Positions 26,584 through 36,073 of a DNA stretch of 64,000 nucleotides are shown in pieces. Under the pieces are notes generated by a model, which had not been told where the DNA came from, made no database searches, and worked only from the letters and a program-made list of their open reading frames with translations. The translations under genes were made by a program, and so were the position numbers. The stretch is taken from positions 248,001-312,000 of the forward strand of contig SBLD01000002.1 in the NCBI GenBank assembly GCA_004551485.1, written 5' to 3'. This DNA comes from Billgrantia azerbaijanica (GTDB lineage: Bacteria; Pseudomonadota; Gammaproteobacteria; Pseudomonadales; Halomonadaceae). Within the stretch, counting starts at the first letter, position 1. The number at the start of each line of letters is the position of its first letter.

Positions 26584-27842
26584 TGGGTAACCCGAACAAA
26601 GTCAAGGCGGACAGCGGGTTCATGCGCTGGGTCGATGACCGCTTCCCCGCGACCCAGATGTGGCAGGAGCACCTGTCCAAGTACTACGCCCCGAAGAACT
26701 TCAACGTCTGGTATTTCTTCGGCTCGCTGGCCCTGCTGGTGCTGGTCAACCAGATCCTCACCGGCATCTGGCTGACCATGAGCTACAATCCCACGGCCGA
26801 GGGTGCCTTCGCTTCCGTCGAGTACATCATGCGCGACGTGGAATGGGGATGGCTGATTCGCTACCTGCACTCCACGGGGGCTTCGGCCTTCTTCGTCGTT
26901 GTCTACCTGCACATGTTCCGCGGGCTGCTCTACGGCTCCTACAAGGCGCCGCGCGAGCTGGTATGGATCTTCGGCATGGCCATCTACCTGGCACTGATGG
27001 CCGAGGCCTTCATGGGTTACCTGCTGCCCTGGGGACAGATGTCCTACTGGGGCGCCCAGGTGATCATCTCGCTGTTCTCCGCCATCCCGAGCATCGGCCC
27101 CGATCTCGCCCAGTGGGTGCGCGGTGACTACCTGATCTCCGGCATCACCCTGAACCGCTTCTTCGCCCTGCACGTGGTGGCGCTGCCCATCGTGATCCTG
27201 GCGCTGGTGGTCCTGCACATCATCGCCCTGCACGAGGTCGGTTCCAACAACCCGGACGGCATCGACATCAAGAAGAAGAAGGACGAGACCGGCAAGCCCC
27301 TGGATGGCATCCCGTTCCATCCCTACTACACCGTGAAGGACATCGTCGGCGTGGCCGTGTTCCTGTTCGTCTTCATGGTCGTGGTCTTGTACTTCCCGGA
27401 AGGCGGGGGCTACTTCATCGAGAAACCCAACTTCGAGCCGGCCAACCCGCTGAAGACACCCGATCATATCGCACCGGTGTGGTACTTCACGCCCTTCTAC
27501 GCGATGCTGCGGGCGATTACCTTCACCCTGTTCGGCCTGGACGCCAAGTTCCTGGGCGTCATCGTCATGGGCGGCGCCATCGCCATCCTGTTCGTCCTGC
27601 CCTGGCTGGATCGTAGCCCGGTACGCTCCATCCGCTACAAGGGCTGGATCTCGAAGGTGATGCTGGCGCTGTTCGCCATCAGCTTCGCGATCCTCGGCGT
27701 GCTGGGCGTGCTGCCGGCAACGGAAGGCCGCACCATGCTTGCCCAGCTCTGCACCGCCGTCTACTTCGCCTTCTTCCTGCTGATGCCGTTCTACACCCGG
27801 CTGGAGAAGACCAAACCCGTTCCGGAAAGGGTGACTGGCTAA
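26583..27842 (+). CDS. petB: Cytochrome b subunit of the bc1 complex
   Basis: Cytochrome b holds the two b haems and the quinone sites of the bc1 complex. The 419-residue protein has about eight or nine hydrophobic helices. The haem-ligand histidines lie in paired helices (L-H-S-T-G-A-S-A-F-F-V-V-V-Y-L-H and F-F-A-L-H-V-V-A-L-P...L-H-I-I-A-L-H). The Q(o) site signature appears as P-x-W-Y-F-T-P-F-Y. The insertion K-K-K-K-D-E-T-G-K near residue 230 fits proteobacterial cytochrome b. It overlaps petA and petC by one base at each end. Confidence 0.97.
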   Translation: MGNPNKVKADSGFMRWVDDRFPATQMWQEHLSKYYAPKNFNVWYFFGSLALLVLVNQILTGIWLTMSYNPTAEGAFASVEYIMRDVEWGWLIRYLHSTGASAFFVVVYLHMFRGLLYGSYKAPRELVWIFGMAIYLALMAEAFMGYLLPWGQMSYWGAQVIISLFSAIPSIGPDLAQWVRGDYLISGITLNRFFALHVVALPIVILALVVLHIIALHEVGSNNPDGIDIKKKKDETGKPLDGIPFHPYYTVKDIVGVAVFLFVFMVVVLYFPEGGGYFIEKPNFEPANPLKTPDHIAPVWYFTPFYAMLRAITFTLFGLDAKFLGVIVMGGAIAILFVLPWLDRSPVRSIRYKGWISKVMLALFAISFAILGVLGVLPATEGRTMLAQLCTAVYFAFFLLMPFYTRLEKTKPVPERVTG

Positions 27843-28612
27843 TGAAAAAGCAACTGTTCGCACTGCTCTTCGCGCTGGTGCCCTTCACGGCCATGGCCGC
27901 CGGGGGTGGTGCCAGCCTGCCCCACAGCATGGAGCCGGATCTGCACGACAAGGCATCGCTGCAGAATGGCATGAAGCTCTTCGTGAACTACTGCATGGGC
28001 TGTCACTCGCTGGAGCACCAGCGTTTCTCCCGTGCCGCCGAGGACCTGAACATCCCGCAGGACCTGGTGGAGGAGAACCTGATCTTCTCCTCGGGGCTGC
28101 GGTTCAACGACCAGATGCACATCGCCATGGGCAGCGATGATGCCGAGGGCTGGTTCGGTGCGCCGCCGCCGGACCTGACCCTGGAGGCACGCCTGCGTGG
28201 CACCGACTGGATCTACTCCTACCTGCTCACCTTCTACCGTGACCCGAGCCGCCCGAACGGGGTGAACAACGAGGTGTTCCCGTCGGTGGGGATGCCCAAT
28301 GTGCTCGAGCCGCTGCAGGGCGTGCAGGAGCACGTGTGTGCCGAGACGGATCGCCAGGTGGAGGGCGCGGAGCTCGATCCGCTGACCGGCAAGTACCAGT
28401 CCTGCGACGTGCTGCAGGTCACCCAGCCGGGGGCCATGGAGCCCGACGAGTTCGAGGATGCGGTCTATGACCTGACCAACTTCCTCGCCTATGTCGGTGA
28501 GCCGTCCAAGCTGCATGCCCAGGCCCTGGGCCCGAAGGTGCTGATCTTCATCGTCATCTTCGGCGTGCTGGCGTATCTGCTGAAGCGCGAGTACTGGCGC
28601 GACATCCACTGA
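27842..28612 (+). CDS. petC: Cytochrome c1 of the bc1 complex
   Basis: Cytochrome c1 passes electrons from the Rieske protein to soluble or membrane cytochrome c. The 256-residue precursor has a signal peptide (residues ~1-20), a single haem-attachment site C-M-G-C-H (Cys51, Cys54, His55) and a C-terminal membrane anchor (V-L-I-F-I-V-I-F-G-V-L-A-Y-L-L-K, residues ~232-247). A candidate methionine ligand lies in G-M-P-N-V-L. It completes the three-gene bc1 operon; a GC-rich hairpin follows. Confidence 0.97.
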   Translation: MKKQLFALLFALVPFTAMAAGGGASLPHSMEPDLHDKASLQNGMKLFVNYCMGCHSLEHQRFSRAAEDLNIPQDLVEENLIFSSGLRFNDQMHIAMGSDDAEGWFGAPPPDLTLEARLRGTDWIYSYLLTFYRDPSRPNGVNNEVFPSVGMPNVLEPLQGVQEHVCAETDRQVEGAELDPLTGKYQSCDVLQVTQPGAMEPDEFEDAVYDLTNFLAYVGEPSKLHAQALGPKVLIFIVIFGVLAYLLKREYWRDIH

Positions 28613-28634
28613 TCCTTCGGGGTCCGTGGCAGCA

Positions 28635-28668
28635 CAGGGGGCGTATGGCCACGGCCGTGCGCCCCCTG
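28635..28668 (+). terminator. GC-rich hairpin after petC
   Basis: CAGGGGGCG (28635-28643) pairs with CGCCCCCTG (28660-28668), and a nested GGCC-ACGGCC palindrome lies in the loop. No T-run follows, so it is a weak or factor-assisted terminator, or a 3' stabilising structure for the petABC mRNA. Confidence 0.45.
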
Positions 28669-28767
28669 CGCGTTATTCGTGCGCCATGCCGTACGGTGCG
28701 CAGCGTGCGCCCCCCGCAGTGGAACGCGTGTTATCATTCGGGATTGATTTGATGCGAGGATTGTTTC

Positions 28768-29394
28768 ATGGGTGTAGTGGCCAAGCGGTCGTCGATGACC
28801 TTCTACTCCGGCAGCGATGATCACTTCAGTCATCGCGTGCGCATCGTGCTGGCCGAGAAGGGCGTGGCGGTGGATATCGTCGAGGTCGGCGATGACCAGC
28901 GTCCGGAGGAGCTTGCCGACCTCAACCCCTATAACAGTGTTCCCACGCTGCTGGATCGAGACCTGGTACTCTACGAGTCCAAGGTCATGATGGAGTACCT
29001 CGACGAGCGCTTTCCGCATCCGCCACTGCTGCCGGTCTACCCGGTGGCGCGTGCCCAGAGCCGACTGTGGATGCACCGCATCGAGCGCGAATGGTGCCCG
29101 CTGGTCGAGCAGATCGAGCAGGGGGCCAAGAAGGATGCCGAGAAGGCGCGCAAGGAGCTGCGCGAGAGCCTGGTCGGCATCTCGCCGATCTTCGAGGACG
29201 TTCCCTATTTCATGAGTGAGGAGTTCTCGCTGGTGGATTGTTGTATCGCGCCGATCCTGTGGCGGCTGCCGGAACTCGGCATCGAGCTGCCGGAGAAGCA
29301 GGTGGGGCCGCTGGTCAGCTACATGGAGCGGCTGTTCGAGCGCGATGCGTTCATCGCCTCGCTGAGCGAGCGTGAGCGCGAGATGCGTTCCTGA
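28768..29394 (+). CDS. sspA: Stringent starvation protein A
   Basis: SspA is a glutathione-transferase-fold protein that binds RNA polymerase and modulates stationary-phase and virulence gene expression. The 208-residue protein has the N-terminal thioredoxin-like domain ([19 protein letters not shown]) and a helical C-terminal domain. The catalytic serine/tyrosine of true transferases is not evident, as expected for SspA. It is followed by sspB, the usual pair, and both follow petABC as in Pseudomonas. Confidence 0.95.
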   Translation: MGVVAKRSSMTFYSGSDDHFSHRVRIVLAEKGVAVDIVEVGDDQRPEELADLNPYNSVPTLLDRDLVLYESKVMMEYLDERFPHPPLLPVYPVARAQSRLWMHRIEREWCPLVEQIEQGAKKDAEKARKELRESLVGISPIFEDVPYFMSEEFSLVDCCIAPILWRLPELGIELPEKQVGPLVSYMERLFERDAFIASLSEREREMRS

Positions 29395-29456
29395 CCCGTA
29401 CTGCCGCCGGCCCGGTCGGGCCGGCGGCGACCCAACCCCAAGAAGGAGGGCAACCG

Positions 29457-29936
29457 ATGCTGTCGAGCCGTCCCTACCTTGCCAGGGGCCTCTACGAGTG
29501 GCTGCTGGACAACGAGCAAACCCCCTACATCGTCGTGGATGCCGAACAGCCGGGCGTCAAGGTGCCCCGCCAGTTCGTCCAGAACGGTCAGATCGTGCTG
29601 AACGTGGGGCCCACGGCCGTGCGGGAGCTGGCCATCGACAATGCGGCCATCGTCTTCGACGCCAGCTTCGGCGGACACTCCATGCAGGTGGTCGTGCCGA
29701 TGGCTGCCCTGGTGGCGATCTACGCCCGCGAGACCGGGGTGGGCATGGTCTTCGGTCACGAGCCGGTGATGCCCATGCCCGAGGAGGGCGCCGAGTCGGA
29801 GACCGGGGCGGAGCCTGACGCGGACCGACCCGAGCTCGCCGGCGTCGAGCACGACGAGGCGCCGACGGAAGGGGGCGAGGAGAGTGAGTCCTCAACCCCA
29901 CCGCGCGGTCGGCCCTCGCTGCGGGTGGTCAAGTAG
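29457..29936 (+). CDS. sspB: ClpXP adaptor SspB
   Basis: SspB delivers ssrA-tagged proteins to ClpXP. The 159-residue protein has the N-terminal substrate-binding domain with R-P-Y-L-A-R-G-L-Y-E-W-L-L-D and L-N-V-G-P-T-A-V-R. A long acidic linker follows, then the C-terminal ClpX-binding tail R-P-S-L-R-V-V-K, which closely matches the known XB motif. The start has an AAGGAGG ribosome-binding site. It ends at a strong terminator. Confidence 0.95.
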   Translation: MLSSRPYLARGLYEWLLDNEQTPYIVVDAEQPGVKVPRQFVQNGQIVLNVGPTAVRELAIDNAAIVFDASFGGHSMQVVVPMAALVAIYARETGVGMVFGHEPVMPMPEEGAESETGAEPDADRPELAGVEHDEAPTEGGEESESSTPPRGRPSLRVVK

Positions 29937-29976
29937 CCGTTCGGAGCAGCGCGGCGCTGCTCCCGTCGACGCCACG

Positions 29977-30012
29977 CAAAAGCGGCAAGCCATCATTGGC
30001 TTGCCGCTTTTT
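29977..30012. terminator. Intrinsic terminator between sspB and dolP
   Basis: AAAAGCGGCAAGCCA (29978-29992) pairs with TGGCTTGCCGCTTTT (29997-30011) around a TCAT loop, with T-rich ends on both strands. It can serve sspAB and, in the opposite direction, the convergent dolP transcript. Confidence 0.9.
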
Positions 30013-30031
30013 CAGTCGTGGGTTCGGGCGT

Positions 30032-30610
30032 TCAGTCCAAGTAGTCGAACACCTTGACGATGCGCTGAACGCCGCCGATGCCCGAGATGGCGTTGACGAT
30101 GCGATCGGCCTCGGCGCGCGTGACGATGCCCATCACGTAGACGCTGGCGTTCTCGGTGATGATGCGCAGCCGGCTGCTGTCGATGCTCTCGTCGGTGGCG
30201 AGGCTCGTGCGGATGCGCGTGTTGAGCCAGGTATCGGCCAGGCGCTGGGTGGCCGGCAGGTTGCCGGCGACGCTCAGTTCGTTGTGGACGTCGCGCACGT
30301 TGCGCACGTTGCGCGCCACGTCGGTGGCCATCTCCCTGAGCTCTTCGCTGGGTACCTGGCCGGTGAGCAGCACGACGCGATTGTAGGCGTCGACGTTGAT
30401 GCGCGCATCGTCCAGGCGGGCGTCCGTGCGCCGCAGGTTGTGCACGATCTTGGTCTCGATGCTCTCGTCCTCGACCTTGGTGCCGAGGGTCCGCTCGCCG
30501 TAGTTCTCGTCGATGGTGCCGGGGTTGGTGACCCCGGTGACGGTGGTGCAACCGGCCAGGCCGAGCGCGGCGATGAGCAGCAGGAGCGACGTGAGGCGAT
30601 GGAGGGTCAT
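30032..30610 (-). CDS. dolP: Outer-membrane lipoprotein DolP (YraP), two BON domains
   Basis: DolP is an outer-membrane lipoprotein that supports membrane integrity and regulates lipoprotein and BAM functions near the division site. The 192-residue precursor has a lipobox L-G-L-A-G-C with Cys at about residue 21. Two BON domains follow (about 45-110 and 120-190), each with the V-x-L-x-G-x-V pattern (V-V-L-L-T-G-Q-V; V-Y-V-M-G-I-V-T). The start at 30610 gives a proper signal peptide; an extension to 30643 would weaken it. It lies 4 bases after diaA. Confidence 0.93.
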   Translation of the reverse strand: MTLHRLTSLLLLIAALGLAGCTTVTGVTNPGTIDENYGERTLGTKVEDESIETKIVHNLRRTDARLDDARINVDAYNRVVLLTGQVPSEELREMATDVARNVRNVRDVHNELSVAGNLPATQRLADTWLNTRIRTSLATDESIDSSRLRIITENASVYVMGIVTRAEADRIVNAISGIGGVQRIVKVFDYLD

Positions 30611-30614
30611 GGGC

Positions 30615-31244
<630 letters not shown>

Positions 31245-31613
31245 CTAGAACGCTTCGAAGGCGCCCTGTACCCACTCGAAGTCGAGCGCGGGCGGGGTGC
31301 CGGTCACGGCCAGGGCGTCGAAGCGGCACGGACATGATAGCCGGTTGCGGGTGAGATAAAAACGCGCCGCGTGGATCAGGCGGCGCTGCTTGGCGGCGGT
31401 GATCGTCTCCAGCGGATGGCCGTGGCGGCTGTCGCGGCGGTGGCGCACCTCGACGAACACCAGGGTGTCGCCGTCGCGCATCACCAGGTCCAGCTCGCCG
31501 CCCTTGGCGTGCTGGTTGCGCGCCACCAGTTCGAGACCCTGGGCGGCCAGCCACTCGGCGGCCAACTGCTCGATGCGCGCCCCGCGCGCCCGCGCATCAC
31601 TGCCGCGTGACAT
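31245..31613 (-). CDS. yraN: YraN family protein (UPF0102, endonuclease-like fold)
   Basis: This small protein of 122 residues has a restriction-endonuclease-like fold and no established function. The nuclease-type core is visible as G-E-L-D-L-V-M-R-D-G-D-T-L-V-F-V-E-V-R-H-R, which carries the Asp and Glu-x-Val-Arg positions of the fold, and A-A-K-Q-R-R-L-I. The start at 31613 lies 17 bases inside the end of lpoA, so the genes overlap. Confidence 0.93.
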   Translation of the reverse strand: MSRGSDARARGARIEQLAAEWLAAQGLELVARNQHAKGGELDLVMRDGDTLVFVEVRHRRDSRHGHPLETITAAKQRRLIHAARFYLTRNRLSCPCRFDALAVTGTPPALDFEWVQGAFEAF

Positions 31614-33414
31614 CGTCGACTTCCGGCGCTTCGCGTGTTTCGTTGCCCGGGGCAGCGCCATCACCGAGGCCGTCGCCCTCCAGGAAGTCGGTGACCAGGA
31701 ACGGACGCGGCAGACCATTCTCGAAGCGCGCCCACGGCAGGCGGCGCTGGATCCGCCCGTCGCCGGCGAGATGGAGCGTGCCGGTGGCGCCGAACAGCTC
31801 GCTGTCCGGCAGCAGCCGGAACTGCGGCAGGCGCAGCGCCAGCTCGTAGGCGTCAACGCCCATGGCCATCACGCGGAACAACGACGGGTCGGCGTCCTCG
31901 CGGATGTCCCGGTAGCTGGCCAGGTAGGGCAGCGCTTCTTCGCCCCCCACGGCGGCGTCGGGGATCTGCCAGGGGATGTCGATGAAGTTGACGTCGTCCA
32001 GGTCGTGATCGAGCAGCGGCTGGGGACGCCCCTCGTAGAGGTGGGAGGTGGCGTAGATGGGCAGCTCGGCGGCGTCGTAGTAGTCGAGCGTGGGCGGTAC
32101 CTGGCGTGCATAGCGGGGCGGGGCGAGCAGGAAGAGCATGTCGGGTTGGCCGCCGGTCAGCGCCCGGCGGGTGCTCTCGGTGGCCGAGCCGGCCGGGTCG
32201 TAGGCGACCCGGTGGGTGATGGTGCCGTCGCGGGATTGCCACTCCTGCGCGAAGGCGTCTCCCACCCGGCGGCCCCACTCGTTGTCCGGGACCAGCATGG
32301 CCGCGCGCCGGTGGCCGTCCTGGCGTCCGCGGCGTGCCACCTGGCGTGCCTCGTCCTCGGCGGAGAGGCCGTACTGGTAGAGGCCCTCGGTGCGACCATG
32401 GTCACCTTCCCCGTAGTTGAGGGCCAGCGTCGGCAGCGGCACGCGGTCGCGCGATTCGAGGCGGGTGACCAGGTCCTTGTCGAGCGGCCCGATCACCGCC
32501 TGGGCACCGCGGCTGCGCGCCTCGGCGTAGAGCAGCTCGAGATCGCCCAGCGAGGAGTCGAGGAAGGTCAGGCGCACGCCGCCGTTGCGCTCCACGGCGT
32601 TGAGATGGTGGCTGCGCAGCCCCTCGCGGATCGCTTCGGCGACGCTGGTCAGCGGCCCAGACTCGGGCAGGAAGACGGCGATGTGGCGCACCTCGCGGCC
32701 GCGCAGCTCGCGCAGGGCGAGCAGGTCGCGGGGTACCTGGCGCGCCGCCGGGTGGCGGGCATGCTCCTCGCGCCAGGTCGCGAGCTCGGTAAAGAGCCGC
32801 TCGATATCGCTGCCCGCCTGCCGGGTGAGGCGCGCCAGGTCGATCCAGCCGGTCGTCAGCGCATCGGCGCCGTCGGCCAGGGCCGCGAGCTGCTGCCCGT
32901 CGAGGCGCGACAGCGAGTGCCAGATGTCCTCGTTGAGGGCTTCGCGGTCGGTCTCGCGTTGCAGGGCGAGCAGCGCCTCGGTGGCGGCGAGGTGCTCGCC
33001 GATGGCGGCCAGGGCCCGCCCGCGGCGCAGACGCAGGGTCAGGGCCGCATCGCGGGGAAAGGCGCGCTCGTCGAGCAGCTGGGTGGCGCGCAGCACGGCC
33101 GAGGGGGCCCCGGCGTCGGCGCCGAGCCGCGAGAGCAGCAGGGCCCAGCGCGCCAGCTGATCGTCGGCGAGGAACTGCTCGTCGAGGTCGGTGGCCACCT
33201 CGAGCGCCTGGGTGCGGCGACCCTGGCGTGCTAGGATGTCGGCCGCCTCGAGGCGGCGACGTGCCGCCGGCTCGCCCTCCTGCTGGCGGGCCTGCTCGAG
33301 CAGGGTCTGCGGGTCGCCGGGGAGGCGGTCGGCCGGTCCGGGCTGATAGGCGCAGCCAACGAGCAGCAGCGCGGTCAACGCGGCGGCCAGCAGGCCGCGA
33401 GGCGTCTTGTCCAT
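31597..33414 (-). CDS. lpoA: Penicillin-binding protein activator LpoA
   Basis: LpoA is an outer-membrane lipoprotein that reaches through the peptidoglycan to activate PBP1a. The 605-residue precursor has a lipobox L-L-V-G-C (Cys ~21). An N-terminal TPR-like helical domain (about 30-260) follows, then a C-terminal periplasmic-binding-protein-like domain with H-I-A-V-F-L-P-E-S-G-P-L and A-M-L-V-P-D-N-E-W-G. The domain order and length match the family. It is divergent from rsmI with a 41-base gap. Confidence 0.93.
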   Translation of the reverse strand: MDKTPRGLLAAALTALLLVGCAYQPGPADRLPGDPQTLLEQARQQEGEPAARRRLEAADILARQGRRTQALEVATDLDEQFLADDQLARWALLLSRLGADAGAPSAVLRATQLLDERAFPRDAALTLRLRRGRALAAIGEHLAATEALLALQRETDREALNEDIWHSLSRLDGQQLAALADGADALTTGWIDLARLTRQAGSDIERLFTELATWREEHARHPAARQVPRDLLALRELRGREVRHIAVFLPESGPLTSVAEAIREGLRSHHLNAVERNGGVRLTFLDSSLGDLELLYAEARSRGAQAVIGPLDKDLVTRLESRDRVPLPTLALNYGEGDHGRTEGLYQYGLSAEDEARQVARRGRQDGHRRAAMLVPDNEWGRRVGDAFAQEWQSRDGTITHRVAYDPAGSATESTRRALTGGQPDMLFLLAPPRYARQVPPTLDYYDAAELPIYATSHLYEGRPQPLLDHDLDDVNFIDIPWQIPDAAVGGEEALPYLASYRDIREDADPSLFRVMAMGVDAYELALRLPQFRLLPDSELFGATGTLHLAGDGRIQRRLPWARFENGLPRPFLVTDFLEGDGLGDGAAPGNETREAPEVDDVTRQ

Positions 33415-33455
33415 GGATACCTGTCCCTTGTCGTCTTGGCTTGCCGGGAGCCCTC

Positions 33456-34322
33456 ATGTCTGAATCGAGCTCGGGTGCATTGTACGTGGTCGCCACGCCC
33501 ATTGGGAATCTGGACGACCTGACGCCGCGTGCGGCGCGGGTGCTGGCCGAGGTGGCGCTGGTGGCCGCGGAGGACACCCGCCACAGCGCGCGCCTGCTGC
33601 GCCACCTGGGGCTACGCCGTCCGCTGCTCTCGCTGCACGAGCACAACGAGGCGGCCCGCGTCGAGCAGATCGACGCACGGCTGGCCGCAGGCGAGGACGT
33701 TGCCCTGATCAGCGATGCCGGCACGCCGCTGATCAGCGATCCCGGCTACGTGCTGGTGCGCGCCCTGCGCGAGCGGGGACGGCGCGTCGTCCCGGTGCCG
33801 GGGGCCTGTGCCCTGGTGGCGGCGCTCTCGGCGGCGGGCTTGCCCACCGACCGCTTCCTGTTCGCCGGCTTCCTGCCGGCGCGAGGCGCGGCCCGCCGGA
33901 CGCGGCTGGAAGCGCTGGCGGCGCGTGAGGAGACGCTGGTGTTCTACGAGTCGCCCCACCGCATCCGCGATACCCTCGCCGACATCGACACCGTGCTGGG
34001 GGCGCGTCACCTGGTGCTGGCGCGCGAGCTGACCAAGGCCTTCGAGACCTTCCTCGAGGGCAGTGCCGAGGCGCTACTGGCGCGGATGGCCGCCGATCCG
34101 GACCAGGCGCGCGGCGAGTTCGTGGTCATGGTGGCCGGTGCCGAGGCGGTCGCCGCCGCGCCGGCCGTGGCGGTGGAGGGGGAGGCGCTGCTCGCCGCCC
34201 TGCTGGCCGAGGGGGTGGGCGTCAAGCAGGCCGCCGGCGTGGCGGCGCGGCTGCTGGGCGGGGCCAAGAAGGCCTGGTACGCCCAGGCCCAGGCGCTCAA
34301 GGAGGCCCGGAAAAGCCATTGA
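33456..34322 (+). CDS. rsmI: 16S rRNA (cytidine-2'-O)-methyltransferase RsmI
   Basis: RsmI methylates the 2'-OH of C1402 in 16S rRNA; with RsmH it modifies the same P-site nucleotide. The 288-residue protein begins with the SAM-binding A-T-P-I-G-N-L-D-D-L-T-P segment and has A-E-D-T-R-H-S and I-S-D-A-G-T-P-L-I-S-D-P-G (tetrapyrrole-methylase fold). The start at 33456 is preceded by GGGAG. Its stop overlaps the -35 region of rnpB, and rsmH follows rnpB, so both C1402 methylases flank the RNase P RNA. Confidence 0.96.
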   Translation: MSESSSGALYVVATPIGNLDDLTPRAARVLAEVALVAAEDTRHSARLLRHLGLRRPLLSLHEHNEAARVEQIDARLAAGEDVALISDAGTPLISDPGYVLVRALRERGRRVVPVPGACALVAALSAAGLPTDRFLFAGFLPARGAARRTRLEALAAREETLVFYESPHRIRDTLADIDTVLGARHLVLARELTKAFETFLEGSAEALLARMAADPDQARGEFVVMVAGAEAVAAAPAVAVEGEALLAALLAEGVGVKQAAGVAARLLGGAKKAWYAQAQALKEARKSH

Positions 34323-34347
34323 GGGGGGCGATGGGCGCTGGTATTCT
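34319..34347 (+). promoter_or_regulatory. Candidate rnpB promoter
   Basis: TTGAGG (34319-34324), a 17-base spacer and TATTCT (34342-34347) place the start 7-8 bases downstream at the first base pair of the RNase P RNA. The -35 overlaps the rsmI stop codon. Confidence 0.6.
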
Positions 34348-34354
34348 TGCGCTC

Positions 34355-34716
<362 letters not shown>

Positions 34717-34729
34717 TCCGTTTTCCTGG

Positions 34730-34749
34730 CCGGGGCGCTGGCGCCCCGG
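34730..34749 (+). terminator. Hairpin between rnpB and rsmH
   Basis: CCGGGGCG and CGCCCCGG form an 8-bp stem with a CTGG loop just 14 bases after rnpB. The T-run TTTT (34721-34724) is upstream, not downstream, of the stem. It may define the rnpB precursor end or partially terminate before the dcw cluster. Confidence 0.4.
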
Positions 34750-34778
34750 TACCCGCCTCCCCAACACGCGAGAAGCGC

Positions 34779-35735
34779 ATGCCGTCATCCGCTCCCGACT
34801 CGTCCCGCCGCGGCTTACGCCATGCCAGCGTCCTGCTCGACGGGGCGGTCGACACCCTGGTTCACGATCCCGGCGGCGCCTATCTGGACGGCACCTTCGG
34901 TCGTGGCGGCCACAGCCGGGCGATCCTCGCGCGGCTGGCGCCGGCGGGGCGGCTGCTCGCCATCGACCGCGATCCTGCGGCGATCGCCGAGGCGGCCCAC
35001 ATCGACGACCCGCGCTTCGCCATCGAGCAGGGCGACTTCGCCCGCCTCGGGGAGATCGCCGATCGCCATGGCCTGCACGGCCGCCTGGCCGGCGTGCTGC
35101 TCGACGTGGGGGTCTCGTCGCCGCAGCTCGACGACCCCGAGCGCGGTTTCAGCTTCCTGCGCGACGGTCCCCTGGACATGCGCATGGATCCCGGCCGCGG
35201 CGAAAGCGCGGCCGACTGGCTGGCCAGGGCCGGCGAGGCCGAGATCGCCCGGGTGTTCAAGACCTATGGCGAGGAGCGCTTCGCCCGCCGCCTGGCGCGG
35301 GCCGTGGTGGCCCGCCGCGCCGAGCGGCCCTTCACCCGCACCGGCGACCTCGCCGAGGTGCTCAAGACCGCCCACCCCGCCTGGGAGAAGGGCAAGCACC
35401 CGGCCACGCGCGCCTTCCAGGCGCTGCGCATCCACATCAACGCCGAGCTAGAGCAGCTCGATGCCGCGCTCGAGGCGGCGCTGGAGGCCCTGGCGCCGGG
35501 CGGTCATCTGGTGGTGATCAGCTTCCACTCGCTGGAGGACCGCCGCGTCAAGCGCTTCATCCGTGAACACGTGCGCGGCGACAGCCACTTGCCCCGCGGC
35601 GTGCCGATTCGCGATGATCAGCTCCAGCGGCGGCTGGCCGCGCTGGGCAAGGCCCAGCGGCCGAGCCCCGCCGAGATCGAGTGTAACCCCCGTGCCCGCA
35701 GCGCGGTGATGCGCGCGGCACGCAAGCTGGCCTGA
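34779..35735 (+). CDS. rsmH: 16S rRNA (cytosine-N4)-methyltransferase RsmH (MraW)
   Basis: RsmH methylates N4 of C1402 in 16S rRNA. The 318-residue protein has the SAM-binding [10 protein letters not shown] motif, [12 protein letters not shown] and C-terminal I-S-F-H-S-L-E-D-R-x-V-K. The ATG at 34779 gives M-P-S-S-A-P-D; the frame is open upstream to 34644, but that stretch is rnpB. It is the first gene of the dcw cluster; mraZ, which usually precedes it, is absent. Confidence 0.96.
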   Translation: MPSSAPDSSRRGLRHASVLLDGAVDTLVHDPGGAYLDGTFGRGGHSRAILARLAPAGRLLAIDRDPAAIAEAAHIDDPRFAIEQGDFARLGEIADRHGLHGRLAGVLLDVGVSSPQLDDPERGFSFLRDGPLDMRMDPGRGESAADWLARAGEAEIARVFKTYGEERFARRLARAVVARRAERPFTRTGDLAEVLKTAHPAWEKGKHPATRAFQALRIHINAELEQLDAALEAALEALAPGGHLVVISFHSLEDRRVKRFIREHVRGDSHLPRGVPIRDDQLQRRLAALGKAQRPSPAEIECNPRARSAVMRAARKLA

Positions 35736-35743
35736 GGCGTGGC

Positions 35744-36073
35744 ATGATTCCGGCACGACAGGCGCCCCTTGCTTCCCGATACGGCTGGCCACTGGGCCGG
35801 CTGACGAGCCTGCGGCTGTGGCTGGTGGTTGCCCTGGTGGCGGCGTGCCTGGCCACGGCCATGGCGGCCATCACCGTCAGCCACCTCACTCGTGACCAGT
35901 ACGCACGCCTGCAGCAGCTCGAGCGCGAGCGCGACCAGCTGCAGACGGAGTGGGGGCGACTGCTGCTCGAGGAGAGCGCCTGGTCGTCGCCGGCACGCAT
36001 CGAGCGCCTGGCGGTGGAGCGGCTGGAGATGCGCTTGCCCGATGTCGACGAGGTCGAGGTGATCCGCCCATGA
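35744..36073 (+). CDS. ftsL: Cell division protein FtsL
   Basis: FtsL is a bitopic divisome protein that works with FtsQ and FtsB to activate FtsWI. The 109-residue protein has a basic cytoplasmic N-terminus, one transmembrane helix (residues ~25-45) and a periplasmic coiled coil (L-Q-Q-L-E-R-E-R-D-Q-L-Q-T-E-W). The last part, I-E-R-L-A-V-E-R-L-E-M-R-L-P, is characteristic of the family. It overlaps ftsI by ATGA. Confidence 0.95.
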   Translation: MIPARQAPLASRYGWPLGRLTSLRLWLVVALVAACLATAMAAITVSHLTRDQYARLQQLERERDQLQTEWGRLLLEESAWSSPARIERLAVERLEMRLPDVDEVEVIRP